This document shows, one piece after another, positions 25,965-35,026 of a stretch of DNA of 54,658 nt (position 1 is the stretch's first letter; every line of letters starts with the position of its first letter). The notes below the pieces were generated by a model. It did no database searches, was not told the DNA's origin, and saw only the letters and a program-made list of their open reading frames with translations. Position numbers and translations under genes: made by a program. The stretch spans positions 1 through 54,658 of the forward strand of contig NZ_VLNR01000049.1 in the NCBI RefSeq assembly GCF_007489275.1, written 5' to 3'. This DNA comes from Aquimarina algiphila (GTDB lineage Bacteria > Bacteroidota > Bacteroidia > Flavobacteriales > Flavobacteriaceae).

Positions 25965-27281
25965 ATGGAAATTTTTTCTTCTTATAATGTCATTATTGGA
26001 ATTTCACTAATCATTATTTTATCTTTTATTTTTAATGGTGTTGCCAAAAAAACTAGTGTACCAGCGGTACTTTTATTAATTATTTTAGGAATCATTTTAC
26101 AGTATGTACTTAAAGCTTTCGGAGGAGATTCTATTGATTTTTTCCCAATGCTCGAAGTATTAGGTATTGTAGGTTTGATTATGATTGTACTAGAAGCAGC
26201 TCTCGAATTGAAGTTAAAGAGTGATAAATTAATGCCTATTCTTAAATCAATGGCAATCGCATTAATTGGTTTAGTAGCTTCAACATTTATAGCGGCAGTA
26301 ATACTAAAAGCTTTGGTTGAAGGCATGACGATGCAATCAGCTTGGTTATATGCAACTCCATTATCGATATTATCAAGTGCTATTATTATCCCTAGTGTAA
26401 GTGGGTTATCAGAAGCTAAAAAAGAATTTCATGTTTATGAAAGTACGTTTTCTGATATATTGGGTATTATGCTATTTTATTTCTTAACCGGAAGATTAAA
26501 TCCTGCAGAAGATGCAGGAGTTGGTGGCTTTTTTCTAAATCTAATTCTTACCATAGTAATTTCGCTTGTAGCGAGTTATGCTATTATCCTAATTTTCCAG
26601 AAAATTAAAAGTCAGGTAAAACTATTTTTGCTTATCGCTGTGTTATTACTATTGTATGGTTTAGGGAAAAAGATGCATTTATCCTCTTTAATTATTATTC
26701 TGATCTTTGGGTTAGTAATTGCAAATATGAAGTTGTTTTTCCAGGGGAAACTTAGGGGGTATTTGGATTTTGAGAAAGCAAAATCTATATATCATGAACT
26801 GCATGTAATTACCGCAGAAACAGCGTTTGTTGTGCGTACGCTATTCTTTGTGATTTTCGGAATCACAATTGTGTTATCATCATTATTAAGTCTCAAAGTT
26901 ACCTTAATTAGTGTTTTAATATTAATCTCGATTTATGCAATTCGATATGGGTTATTACGTCTCTTTATGGGAAAAGATATTTCGCCACAGTTATTTATAG
27001 CTCCACGAGGATTGATCACCGTACTTCTTTTTTATGCTATTCCGGCAGAAGCTGCTATAGAGGGATTTGAACCTGGAATATTATTATTTGTGATTATTGG
27101 AACTAGTTTAATTATGACATGGGGAATGATACGTGATAAAAAACGAAATCCTACCCCTGTAGAAGAAGCAAATGAAGAGTTAGAAGAAGGTGTAGAAGAA
27201 ACAGAATACTTCATTAATAATACAACAGACTTAAGTGAAATTGATGATGCAGAAGCATCAGATGAATATGAAACTGAATAA
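25965..27281 (+). CDS. Cation/proton antiporter (CPA family)
   Basis: An integral membrane protein of 438 residues with about 12 helices. The sequence has the features of CPA1/NhaP-type sodium/proton antiporters: LIILGIILQYVLK near the N-terminus, LIMIVLEAALELKL, SSAIIIPSVSGLSEAKKEF, STFSDILGIMLFYFL, and a C-terminal APRGLITVLLFYAIP block. Asp165-type residues in the SDILG segment are the likely ion-binding site. The last 50 residues are strongly acidic and soluble, suggesting a cytoplasmic regulatory tail. It exports a cation in exchange for protons across the cytoplasmic membrane. The stop codon overlaps the start of the YafY gene by one base (TAATG), so translation of the two is probably coupled. 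Confidence 0.85.
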   Translation: MEIFSSYNVIIGISLIIILSFIFNGVAKKTSVPAVLLLIILGIILQYVLKAFGGDSIDFFPMLEVLGIVGLIMIVLEAALELKLKSDKLMPILKSMAIALIGLVASTFIAAVILKALVEGMTMQSAWLYATPLSILSSAIIIPSVSGLSEAKKEFHVYESTFSDILGIMLFYFLTGRLNPAEDAGVGGFFLNLILTIVISLVASYAIILIFQKIKSQVKLFLLIAVLLLLYGLGKKMHLSSLIIILIFGLVIANMKLFFQGKLRGYLDFEKAKSIYHELHVITAETAFVVRTLFFVIFGITIVLSSLLSLKVTLISVLILISIYAIRYGLLRLFMGKDISPQLFIAPRGLITVLLFYAIPAEAAIEGFEPGILLFVIIGTSLIMTWGMIRDKKRNPTPVEEANEELEEGVEETEYFINNTTDLSEIDDAEASDEYETE

Positions 27282-28015
27282 TGAAACGTTTACATCGATT
27301 AACTGCAATATTAGTAAAATTGCAATCCAAGAAAATTGTTCAAGCAGCAGAACTAGCAGACAAGTTTGAGGTAAGTTTACGTACCATATATAGGGATATG
27401 CAGGCATTAACAGATGCAGGAGTGCCTGTTGGTGCAGAAGCAGGTACAGGGTATTATCTTGTAGATGGATATTCTCTGCCACCAGTGATGTTTACAGAAA
27501 AAGAAGCTAATGCTTTATTAACAGCTTCTAAAATTATAAGTACTAATAATGATCAATCGCTAATCGATGAATATCAGGAAGCTGTAGAAAAAGTTATTGC
27601 AGTGCTCAAAACTACACAAAAGAAAAAGCTCGAAATTTTAGAACAACGGGTTTTTACGTATAATAGAACCAAAATTAATCCAAGTACTTCTTTATCTGTA
27701 ATCCAACAGGCAATTACAGATTTTAGAGTTCTCGAAATTCAATACACTAAAGCATCAAAGGAATTTAGTAAAAGATTAGTAGAACCTTTAGGAGTGTATT
27801 TTACGAATAATACCTGGATTATGATTGCACATTGTCGATTGAGAAAAGACTATCGAGAATTTAGAACTGATCGTATTATAAACCTTATTGAAACACAAGA
27901 ATTATTTCCTCCAAAACATTTTACATTAGAAGAATATTATAAACTTAGATATGAGGATTGGATTACTTCCGAACACTCTGATTATGAGCATTCATTACCT
28001 AAAGAAAACCAGTGA
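27281..28015 (+). CDS. YafY-family transcriptional regulator (HTH + WYL)
   Basis: The N-terminus is an HTH_11-type DNA-binding domain (MKRLHRLTAILVKLQSKK, then VSLRTIYRDMQALTDAGVPV), followed by the GTGYYLVDGY turn. A WYL sensor domain occupies the C-terminal half (VYFTNNTWIMIAHCRLRKDY, then EFRTDRI). WYL domains bind nucleic acid or nucleotide ligands. The gene is translationally coupled to the antiporter gene through a one-base overlap. A TGACA-N6-TGTCA palindrome lies 56 bases downstream, before the next gene, and is a likely binding site, which suggests autoregulation or control of the small gene after it. Confidence 0.9.
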   Translation: MKRLHRLTAILVKLQSKKIVQAAELADKFEVSLRTIYRDMQALTDAGVPVGAEAGTGYYLVDGYSLPPVMFTEKEANALLTASKIISTNNDQSLIDEYQEAVEKVIAVLKTTQKKKLEILEQRVFTYNRTKINPSTSLSVIQQAITDFRVLEIQYTKASKEFSKRLVEPLGVYFTNNTWIMIAHCRLRKDYREFRTDRIINLIETQELFPPKHFTLEEYYKLRYEDWITSEHSDYEHSLPKENQ

Positions 28016-28070
28016 CTCCTGCGATTATCAAGTAGATTTTTAAAAATTGTTTTATCTGTAAAAACACTCC

Positions 28071-28086
28071 TGACATAGGGTTGTCA
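28071..28086. promoter_or_regulatory. TGACA-N6-TGTCA operator candidate
   Basis: TGACA (28071-28075) and TGTCA (28082-28086) form a perfect inverted repeat with a 6-base spacer. It lies between the YafY gene and the small 28194 gene, where a regulator of that gene would bind. The link to YafY is inferred from position and symmetry. Confidence 0.5.
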
Positions 28087-28193
28087 TATGCTCAATTTAG
28101 TTTTGATGAAAATTATAAACCACAAAAAGGTTAATTCTCATTATCATGATCAACCTATTGTTTAATTGTTCAACAAAACTTAATCACAATCCT

Positions 28194-28514
28194 ATGTCAG
28201 TGAAAACCAAACCAGGAGTAGTAGAACTCGTATTATTTGAAGTAAATCCAAGATATTCAAAGAAAGATGCAGAAACAGCATTGGCTTCTCTTAATGATGT
28301 ATTAAAATTATATTATGGATTTATAGAGAGAACCACAGCCAGTAATGGAGAAGGTAAATATGCAGATATTGTGTACTGGAGTGATATGAAATCTGCTAAA
28401 GAGGCGTCTACCGAAATCATGAAAAATGAAAAGGCCCTCGAGACTTTTAGCGTTATAAAACCTGAATCTGTTCAAATGTATCATTTTGATGCATTTAATC
28501 AATTTGAGGAATAA
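28194..28514 (+). CDS. Small dimeric alpha/beta-barrel-like protein
   Basis: The start is placed at ATG 28194, giving MSVKTKPGVVELVLFEVNPR, because the longer frame from 28146 adds 16 residues without domain character. The 106-residue protein has the strand-helix-strand pattern of a dimeric alpha/beta barrel (GVVELVLFEVNPR, SLNDVLKLYYGFIERTT, YADIVYWSDMKSAKEAST, VQMYHFDAF). This fold covers ABM monooxygenases and many small Bacteroidota proteins regulated by YafY-like factors. No catalytic residue is evident. It lies behind the TGACA-N6-TGTCA palindrome and ends before a strong terminator, so it is probably a single-gene unit controlled by the YafY regulator. Confidence 0.68.
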   Translation: MSVKTKPGVVELVLFEVNPRYSKKDAETALASLNDVLKLYYGFIERTTASNGEGKYADIVYWSDMKSAKEASTEIMKNEKALETFSVIKPESVQMYHFDAFNQFEE

Positions 28515-28538
28515 CTTTTTAATAGTAAATATAATTTT

Positions 28539-28575
28539 AATGCTATCATTTTTAATAGATTTGATAGCATTTTTA
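28539..28575 (+). terminator. Intrinsic terminator
   Basis: AATGCTATCA (28539-28548) pairs with TGATAGCATT (28562-28571), followed by a T run. It ends the 28194 gene and lies just upstream of the AlkD-like gene. Confidence 0.75.
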
Positions 28576-28584
28576 TCTTAACAT

Positions 28585-29385
28585 ATGATTCCAGAACATA
28601 TTCTTAATAGAAAAGGAGCGCGCAGCTTAAAAGATCTTGATCCAGAAGTAATAGAGTATTTAAATAAAGGGTTGATAGAAACCGCCAATCTTATGGAATG
28701 GTTGGCTGTTGATCAATTAGTATTGTTAAAAGGTATCCTTGATACTCTTGGTAAACCTGAGTGGTATGATAGTTTTTATCAAGCCGTGTCTGCCCAAAAA
28801 AAGCCATCTGCAAATGCCAATACCAAAATTATAGGAGTAACTTTCTTACAATTGACTAATGATCAAAACATATTAGAATATCTTTCTAAGCATAACTCTG
28901 ATGTTCCAAGATGTTGGGCTGCATATTGGGCCGGCATAAAGGAAGTAGATATCACAAAACGTTTAAAGGCTATTAAACCATATGCTGCTGATTTACATTT
29001 TGGAGTTAGAGAAGTAGCAATATTTGCCACTAAAGAAGCCATTATAGAAGATTTGGATACTGCTATTGCCATATTATCAAAATGGACCTCGAGTACAGAT
29101 GAAAATATTAGAAGATATGTTGCAGAAGTTACCAGGCCCATAGGTGTCTGGACTAAGAAAATTGACGAACTCAAGGAAAATCCCGAAAAAGGAATTATTT
29201 TACTAAATCCTCTTAAATCAGATTCATCTAAGTATGTAAGAGATTCTGTAGGAAACTGGCTAAATGATGCTAGTAAAACAAGACCTGATTGGGTTAAAAG
29301 GATATGTGATCAATGGAAAGAAGAATCTTCCACAAAAGAATCCCTCTATATTCTTAAAAAAGCATTACGTACAATTCATAAATAA
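28585..29385 (+). CDS. AlkD-like DNA alkylation repair protein (HEAT-like repeats)
   Basis: The 266-residue protein is all helical and matches the AlkD-type HEAT-like repeat glycosylase family, which removes positively charged alkylated bases. Family-like stretches include RCWAAYWAG, LHFGVREVAIFATKEA, ENIRRYVAEVTRPIGVW and the C-terminal SKYVRDSVGNWLNDASKTRPDWV. The aspartate and tryptophans of the active cleft cannot be placed with certainty without a structure-based alignment. It starts only 10 bases after a terminator hairpin, so its own promoter must lie in or near that hairpin or it depends on readthrough. It is likely monocistronic: glgA begins 201 bases downstream. Confidence 0.78.
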   Translation: MIPEHILNRKGARSLKDLDPEVIEYLNKGLIETANLMEWLAVDQLVLLKGILDTLGKPEWYDSFYQAVSAQKKPSANANTKIIGVTFLQLTNDQNILEYLSKHNSDVPRCWAAYWAGIKEVDITKRLKAIKPYAADLHFGVREVAIFATKEAIIEDLDTAIAILSKWTSSTDENIRRYVAEVTRPIGVWTKKIDELKENPEKGIILLNPLKSDSSKYVRDSVGNWLNDASKTRPDWVKRICDQWKEESSTKESLYILKKALRTIHK

Positions 29386-29473
29386 TACAGCAACTACTCA
29401 TTTAGAATATTTCATGTGATATTGAGATAATAGTATCAAATATGAATTTTTTTAGTTATTTTTTTATTAAATA

Positions 29474-29506
29474 ATTATTATCCCTGCTTCTTTTTGGGAT
29501 AATAAT
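29474..29506. promoter_or_regulatory. Perfect 11-bp inverted repeat upstream of glgA
   Basis: ATTATTATCCC (29474-29484) and GGGATAATAAT (29496-29506) pair perfectly around an 11-base loop, about 80 bases before the glgA start. It may be an operator for the glycogen operon or an attenuator/terminator for the AlkD-like gene; no T run follows on the plus strand. Confidence 0.45.
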
Positions 29507-29586
29507 AGGGGAATTTTATCTGCTTTTTTATAGCTTTAACAGATCTTAAAAATAGAGGTAGAAGGTTAAAAAAGGCTATTTTATTC

Positions 29587-31002
29587 ATGAATATTCTCCA
29601 CACAAGTTTTGAATGTTATCCTATTGCAAAAGTTGGCGGACTTGCAGATGTTGTAGGTGCTTTGCCCAAATATCAAAACGATTTAGGCATAAATGCAACT
29701 GTAGTAATGCCGTTTCCGGATAATAAATTTACACAAGAAGCAGAATTAAAAAAAGTTCATAGTGGAACCATACATTTAGGAGAAGAAATTCATCAATATT
29801 CAATACAAAATATTGTTTCTCCCGATTTAGGATTTATGGTCTCACTTCTTCATATCCCAAGAGTATTAGATAGAGCTAATATATATGGATATAATGATGA
29901 AGCAGAACGATCAATAGCTTTTCAATTAGCAGTGATGGATTGGGTAGTTACAACTCAAAGTATTCCTGATATAATACATTGTCATGATCACCATACTGCA
30001 TTGATTCCTTTTTTAATGAGTCATGCAGAGCCTTATGAAGCACTTAGGAGAGTACCTTCTATATTAACGATTCATAATGCGCAATATCAAGGACAACTAT
30101 CATATGATAGATTAGAATATCTCCCACCATTTGATAAAACACAGATAGGTCTTTTGGATTGGGATAATTGTATTAATCCACTTGCATCTGGAATTAAATG
30201 TGCATGGAAAGTAACTACAGTATCTCCTAATTATATGAAAGAACTTCAAAAACAAGCCAATGGTTTAGAAGCTTTGTTACGAAGTGAAAATAAAAAATGC
30301 ACAGGAGTTCTTAACGGTATAGATACTAGTACATGGGACCCTGAGACAGACCCAATGGTAGTGAAGAATTATAAAATGACAAATGTTGTTTCTGGAAGAA
30401 AAGAAAATAAGAAGTGGATTTGTGATCATTTTAATTTAGATATAGAAAAACCTCTTTTTGCATTTATCGGAAGACTTGTGGGAGAGAAAGGTGCTGATTT
30501 ATTACCAGAGATTAGTAAAGAAGTTCTACAAAAGAATGAAGTAAACGTTTTGATTTTAGGTTCTGGAATTCCAGAAGTAGAAGAGCAATTACAATCATTG
30601 TGTAAAGAATTCGAAGGCACATATAATACATTTATTGGTTATGATGAAAAACTATCTCATATCATTTATGCAGGTGCAGATTTTTTATTAATGCCATCAA
30701 GAGTAGAGCCTTGTGGACTTAATCAAATGTATGCATTGCGATATGGACTAATTCCAATTGTTAGAAGAACAGGAGGACTCAAAGATACCGTAATTGATAT
30801 CGGAGATGGAGGTTTTGGAATCTGCCATGATAGTGCTTTGGTATGGGATGTTTGTTATTCTATCCAACGAGCAGTAACACTCTATAATGATCAAAAAAAA
30901 TACAAGGCTATTCAGAAAAAAATTATGAAGATCGATCATTCTTGGGATCGATCGGCAAATCAATATAAATATATATATGAATCACTAATACAACGCAAAT
31001 GA
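29587..31002 (+). CDS. glgA: Glycogen synthase
   Basis: A GT5 glycogen synthase of 471 residues, which transfers glucose from ADP-glucose to the growing alpha-1,4 chain. The N-terminal ADP-glucose-binding motif KVGGLADVVGALPK (15-28) and the HCHDHHTALIPF segment are clear, and the C-terminal domain has GRLVGEKGADLLPE and the retaining-enzyme motif SRVEPCGLNQMYALRYG. The start at 29587 gives the family's usual N-terminus. It is the first gene of the glycogen operon; its stop overlaps the start of glgC by four bases (ATGA), indicating translational coupling. Confidence 0.96.
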   Translation: MNILHTSFECYPIAKVGGLADVVGALPKYQNDLGINATVVMPFPDNKFTQEAELKKVHSGTIHLGEEIHQYSIQNIVSPDLGFMVSLLHIPRVLDRANIYGYNDEAERSIAFQLAVMDWVVTTQSIPDIIHCHDHHTALIPFLMSHAEPYEALRRVPSILTIHNAQYQGQLSYDRLEYLPPFDKTQIGLLDWDNCINPLASGIKCAWKVTTVSPNYMKELQKQANGLEALLRSENKKCTGVLNGIDTSTWDPETDPMVVKNYKMTNVVSGRKENKKWICDHFNLDIEKPLFAFIGRLVGEKGADLLPEISKEVLQKNEVNVLILGSGIPEVEEQLQSLCKEFEGTYNTFIGYDEKLSHIIYAGADFLLMPSRVEPCGLNQMYALRYGLIPIVRRTGGLKDTVIDIGDGGFGICHDSALVWDVCYSIQRAVTLYNDQKKYKAIQKKIMKIDHSWDRSANQYKYIYESLIQRK

Positions 31003-32270
31003 TCAACAAAAAAGTTCTCGCTATTATTTTGGGCGGAGGCCAGGGCACTCGATTATCACCTCTTACAGATCAACGATCTAAACCTGCAGTTTCTATTGCA
31101 GGAAAATATAGATTAGTTGATATTCCAATTTCAAATTGTATTCATTGTGATATAAAGAGGATGTTTGTCCTTACGCAATTTAACTCTGCTTCCTTAAATA
31201 GACATATTAAGAACACATATGTTTTTAGTAGTTTTAGTGATGCTTTTGTTGATATTCTGGCGGCAGAACAAACTCCTGATAATAAAACATGGTATCAAGG
31301 AACAGCTGATGCAGTAAGACAATCGATGCATCATCTACTAAATCACGAATTCGAATATGCATTAATTCTTTCTGGAGATCAATTGTATCAAATGGATTTT
31401 AATGAAATGCTAGATTCGCATATTGAAAAAGGAGCAGATATTTCTGTAGCTACTATTCCTGTTAAACCCAAAGAAGCTACACAATTTGGGATTCTTAAAA
31501 CCGATGATGAAAGTTTTATTTCTTCTTTTACTGAAAAACCAAGTTTAGATAAATTACCAGGTTGGGAATCAGAAGTGAGTGAAGAAATGAAAAATGAAGA
31601 TAGAAATTATCTTGCTTCTATGGGGATATATATATTTAATAAACAACTCTTAATCGATATTTTATCAAATCCAGATACTGTTGATTTTGGTAAAGAGATT
31701 ATTCCACAATCAATTAATAAAAATAAAGTTTTGGCTTATCAATACGAAGGCTATTGGACAGATATAGGAAATGTTTCAGCTTTTTTTGAAGCAAATATTA
31801 ACTTAACAGATGACATACCTCAGTTTGATTTGTTTAATAAGAGCAATAGTGTATTGACAAGACCCCGTATATTACCTCCTTCTAAAATTTCTGGAACATT
31901 ACTCAATAAATCGATGATTGCAGAAGGTTGTATTATTAATGCCAAAGAAATAGATCGTTCTGTAATTGGTATTCGTTCTAGAATAGGAAAAGATACGGTC
32001 ATAAAAAACACCTATATGATTGGTAGTAATTTATATCAGGATATTAGTGAATTAGAAGAAGATAAACAGAATGGATTGCCTCATGTAGGAGTAGGAGATA
32101 GATGTTATATTAAGAATACTATAATTGATAAAGGCGCCAGAATAGGTAATGATGTGAGTATAGAAGGAGGTTCGCATTTAGAAGATACAGAACAAGATGC
32201 ATATGCAATAAAAGACGGAGTAGTAGTGATTAAAAGTCGTTGCGTTATTCCAGATAATTTTAAAATATAA
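30999..32270 (+). CDS. glgC: Glucose-1-phosphate adenylyltransferase
   Basis: ADP-glucose pyrophosphorylase of 423 residues makes ADP-glucose from glucose 1-phosphate and ATP, the committed step of glycogen synthesis. The N-terminal nucleotide motif LGGGQGTRLSPLTDQRSKPA, then YRLVDIPISNC and WYQGTADAVRQS are diagnostic; the C-terminal left-handed beta-helix repeats (IGIRSRIGKDTVIKNT, RIGNDVSIEGG) are also clear. It overlaps glgA by four bases and ends 12 bases before the ATG of glgB. Family enzymes are usually allosteric; no effector can be deduced here. Confidence 0.96.
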   Translation: MINKKVLAIILGGGQGTRLSPLTDQRSKPAVSIAGKYRLVDIPISNCIHCDIKRMFVLTQFNSASLNRHIKNTYVFSSFSDAFVDILAAEQTPDNKTWYQGTADAVRQSMHHLLNHEFEYALILSGDQLYQMDFNEMLDSHIEKGADISVATIPVKPKEATQFGILKTDDESFISSFTEKPSLDKLPGWESEVSEEMKNEDRNYLASMGIYIFNKQLLIDILSNPDTVDFGKEIIPQSINKNKVLAYQYEGYWTDIGNVSAFFEANINLTDDIPQFDLFNKSNSVLTRPRILPPSKISGTLLNKSMIAEGCIINAKEIDRSVIGIRSRIGKDTVIKNTYMIGSNLYQDISELEEDKQNGLPHVGVGDRCYIKNTIIDKGARIGNDVSIEGGSHLEDTEQDAYAIKDGVVVIKSRCVIPDNFKI

Positions 32271-32282
32271 TACTAATTGTAT

Positions 32283-34190
32283 ATGGGTGGAGTAACTCCC
32301 TTTAGCTTCTTTTCAGAATTTGATATCAATCTTTTTAAAGGAGGTAATCATTATCGGTTATATGAGAAATTTGGATCACATATTACAACAGTAGATGGAA
32401 TAGAAGGTACATATTTTGCTGTTTGGGCACCAGCGGCAAAATCTGTCTCTGTAATTGGTGATTTCAATTTCTGGGTTGAAGGAGAACATCAATTGAATGT
32501 GCGATGGGATAAATCGGGTATATGGGAAGGTTTTATACCTGGAGTTGGAAAAGGAAATGTATATAAATATAAAATTCATTCTAATGAGAATGATATTAAA
32601 ACTGAAAAAGCAGATCCTTATGCGAGACGATGCGAGCATCCTCCTAAAACAGCTTCAGTAGTTTGGGATGATGATTATGCCTGGGAGGATAAGGAATGGA
32701 TGCAAAAACGCAAAAGACATAATGCCAGTGATGCACCTTACTCGGTATATGAAGTACACCTGGGATCCTGGAAGAAAAGGATAGAAGAAAATCGTTCTCT
32801 TTCTTATACAGAATTATCTGATGAATTAGTTGCATATGTAAAAGAGATGCAGTTTACTCATGTAGAGCTGATGCCAATTATGGAGTATCCTTATGATCCT
32901 TCCTGGGGGTATCAGTTAACAGGGTATTTTGCTCCTACATCACGTTTTGGTTATCCAGAAGAGTTTAAATTACTCATAGATAAACTACATCAAAATGATA
33001 TTGGGATTATTTTGGATTGGGTGCCATCACATTTTCCTGAAGATGCGCATGGACTTGGTTTTTTTGATGGTACCTGTTTATATGAGCATCCTGATAAAAG
33101 AAAAGGATATCATCCCGATTGGAAGAGCCTGATCTTTAACTATGAACGTAATGAAGTAAAAAGTTTTCTGATTAGTAATGCTATTTTTTGGTTAGATCAA
33201 TATCATGCAGATGGATTACGTGTAGATGCTGTAGCCTCTATGCTTTTTCTTGATTATTCTAGAGATGAAGGAGAATGGGAACCTAATATATATGGGGGTA
33301 GAGAAAATCTTGCAGCTATTGCATTTATGAAAGAACTGAATATTGAAGTGTATAGCAGTTTTCCAGATGTACAGACTATTGCAGAAGAATCTACATCTTT
33401 TCCTATGGTTTCTAAACCTACATATTCTGGTGGATTAGGGTTTGGAATGAAATGGATGATGGGATGGATGCATGATACATTACAATATTTTGCTAAAGAA
33501 CCCATCTATAGAAGACATCACCAAAATGATCTTACATTTAGTATGACTTATGCTTTTACCGAAAATTTTATGCTGCCCCTATCACATGATGAAGTAGTGT
33601 ATGGTAAACGTAGTATTATTGGTCGGATGCCGGGAGACGAATGGCAGCGGTTTGCTAACCTAAGATTGTTATATAGTTATATGTTTACTCATCCGGGGAC
33701 TAACCTTCTTTTTATGGGGGCAGAATTCGGACAGCATGATGAATGGGATTTTCAAAAAAGCCTGGATTGGCATTTACTTCAATATGATTATCATAAAGGA
33801 ATTAAAGAAATAATTACCGATCTCAATATTTTATATAAAAATAATCCTGCATTATACGAGCAACAATTTAGTAATTCTGGTTTTGAATGGATTAGTTATG
33901 ATGATCATGATAATTCTGTCATTGCTTATATACGAAAAGGAAACAAAGACGAAAACCCATTGATTGTAGCTTGTAATTTTACACCAGTTCCCAGAACCAA
34001 TTATCGTATAGGATTACCTAGGCAAGGAAAATTAGTTGAATTGTTTAGTAGTGATGATTCAAAATATGGAGGTAGTGGTATGAGTACAGAAAAAGAACTT
34101 GTAATTGAACAAAAAGATTGGCATTATAGATCATATTCTATAGAGATTACTATTCCACCATTAGGTGCTGTTGTTTTTAGTATAGAATAA
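32283..34190 (+). CDS. glgB: 1,4-alpha-glucan branching enzyme
   Basis: The start is placed at ATG 32283; the TTG two codons upstream is a weaker option. The protein has a CBM48-type N-terminal sandwich (GTYFAVWAPAAKSVSVIGDFN), then a GH13 barrel with DWVPSHFP, the nucleophile Asp in DGLRVDAVASMLF, the acid Glu in TIAEESTSFP and LSHDEVVYGK, and a C-terminal all-beta domain. It cuts alpha-1,4 chains and rejoins them as alpha-1,6 branches. It is the third gene of the operon, 12 bases behind glgC. The length (635 aa) is normal for short-form bacterial GlgB. Confidence 0.96.
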   Translation: MGGVTPFSFFSEFDINLFKGGNHYRLYEKFGSHITTVDGIEGTYFAVWAPAAKSVSVIGDFNFWVEGEHQLNVRWDKSGIWEGFIPGVGKGNVYKYKIHSNENDIKTEKADPYARRCEHPPKTASVVWDDDYAWEDKEWMQKRKRHNASDAPYSVYEVHLGSWKKRIEENRSLSYTELSDELVAYVKEMQFTHVELMPIMEYPYDPSWGYQLTGYFAPTSRFGYPEEFKLLIDKLHQNDIGIILDWVPSHFPEDAHGLGFFDGTCLYEHPDKRKGYHPDWKSLIFNYERNEVKSFLISNAIFWLDQYHADGLRVDAVASMLFLDYSRDEGEWEPNIYGGRENLAAIAFMKELNIEVYSSFPDVQTIAEESTSFPMVSKPTYSGGLGFGMKWMMGWMHDTLQYFAKEPIYRRHHQNDLTFSMTYAFTENFMLPLSHDEVVYGKRSIIGRMPGDEWQRFANLRLLYSYMFTHPGTNLLFMGAEFGQHDEWDFQKSLDWHLLQYDYHKGIKEIITDLNILYKNNPALYEQQFSNSGFEWISYDDHDNSVIAYIRKGNKDENPLIVACNFTPVPRTNYRIGLPRQGKLVELFSSDDSKYGGSGMSTEKELVIEQKDWHYRSYSIEITIPPLGAVVFSIE

Positions 34191-34221
34191 TAAAAAGACG
34201 ATTAGATAAAGCTGTATAGGA

Positions 34222-34824
34222 ATGAAAATTCAAATCATATATTGTCATCCAAGTGAAAAATCTTATACCTATGAAATTTTAGAACAATTGAAGTCTAGTC
34301 TTGAAAAAGAACATTTAGAATTTGAAATTTCAGATTTGTATGAGATGAATTTTATAACTGATATGAATGAAGATGAATATGAAAGAGAAGGATTTGCAAA
34401 AATTGAATTACCTATTCCGAATGACGTAAAAGAAGAGCATCAAAAGATAAACAAGGCAGATTGCATAATTTTTGTTTATCCAGTTTGGTGGAGTGATTGC
34501 CCTGCAAAATTAAAAGGTTGGTTTGATCGGGTTTATTCTGTTGGTTATGCTTATGGGAATGAGGAATCAAAACCTGAGGCTAAAATGAAAACTATAAAAT
34601 ATGGATTAGTTATTTGTACTGCTGGACACCCAAATCAATTTTTAGAAGAAATTGGAATTGCAGAAAGTATGAAAAATGTGATGATTAATGATAGGCTTGG
34701 AAAAAGATTTAATAAGAAAGAAATGATAATTTTAGGAGGAACTTTGGACAAAGAAAAAGTAATACAGGATCATTCAGAAATTATAAAATCAATTGGAAAA
34801 AAGATAAAAGAATACTGTATCTAA
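34222..34824 (+). CDS. NAD(P)H:quinone-type flavodoxin-fold oxidoreductase
   Basis: A 200-residue flavodoxin-fold protein of the NQO1/MdaB/KefF group. MKIQIIYCHPSEKSYTYEIL gives the FMN/FAD phosphate loop, KADCIIFVYPVWWSDCPAKL the second binding segment, and GWFDRVYSVGYAYG the family signature. It reduces quinones or similar acceptors with NAD(P)H. It sits between glgB and the GH31 gene, 31 bases after glgB, with no known role in glycogen metabolism; it may be an inserted gene or a redox partner of the cluster. The start is an ATG with an A/T-rich leader. Confidence 0.88.
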   Translation: MKIQIIYCHPSEKSYTYEILEQLKSSLEKEHLEFEISDLYEMNFITDMNEDEYEREGFAKIELPIPNDVKEEHQKINKADCIIFVYPVWWSDCPAKLKGWFDRVYSVGYAYGNEESKPEAKMKTIKYGLVICTAGHPNQFLEEIGIAESMKNVMINDRLGKRFNKKEMIILGGTLDKEKVIQDHSEIIKSIGKKIKEYCI

Positions 34825-35026
34825 TAACTTAGTTTTTATACTTTTTAAATAGGATTAGGTCATATACACAATCCTTAAAAAGAGTAATAATTAAACAATT
34901 GTTAATTAAGAGTTATTTCAAACGTTTTCGTGATTTTTTCTTAATAAATAGTAGTAAAAATGATTCCAAATATGACTTAGAAATTGTTCTTTTACTATCC
35001 CAACATCTAACGAAAAATAGATCCAT

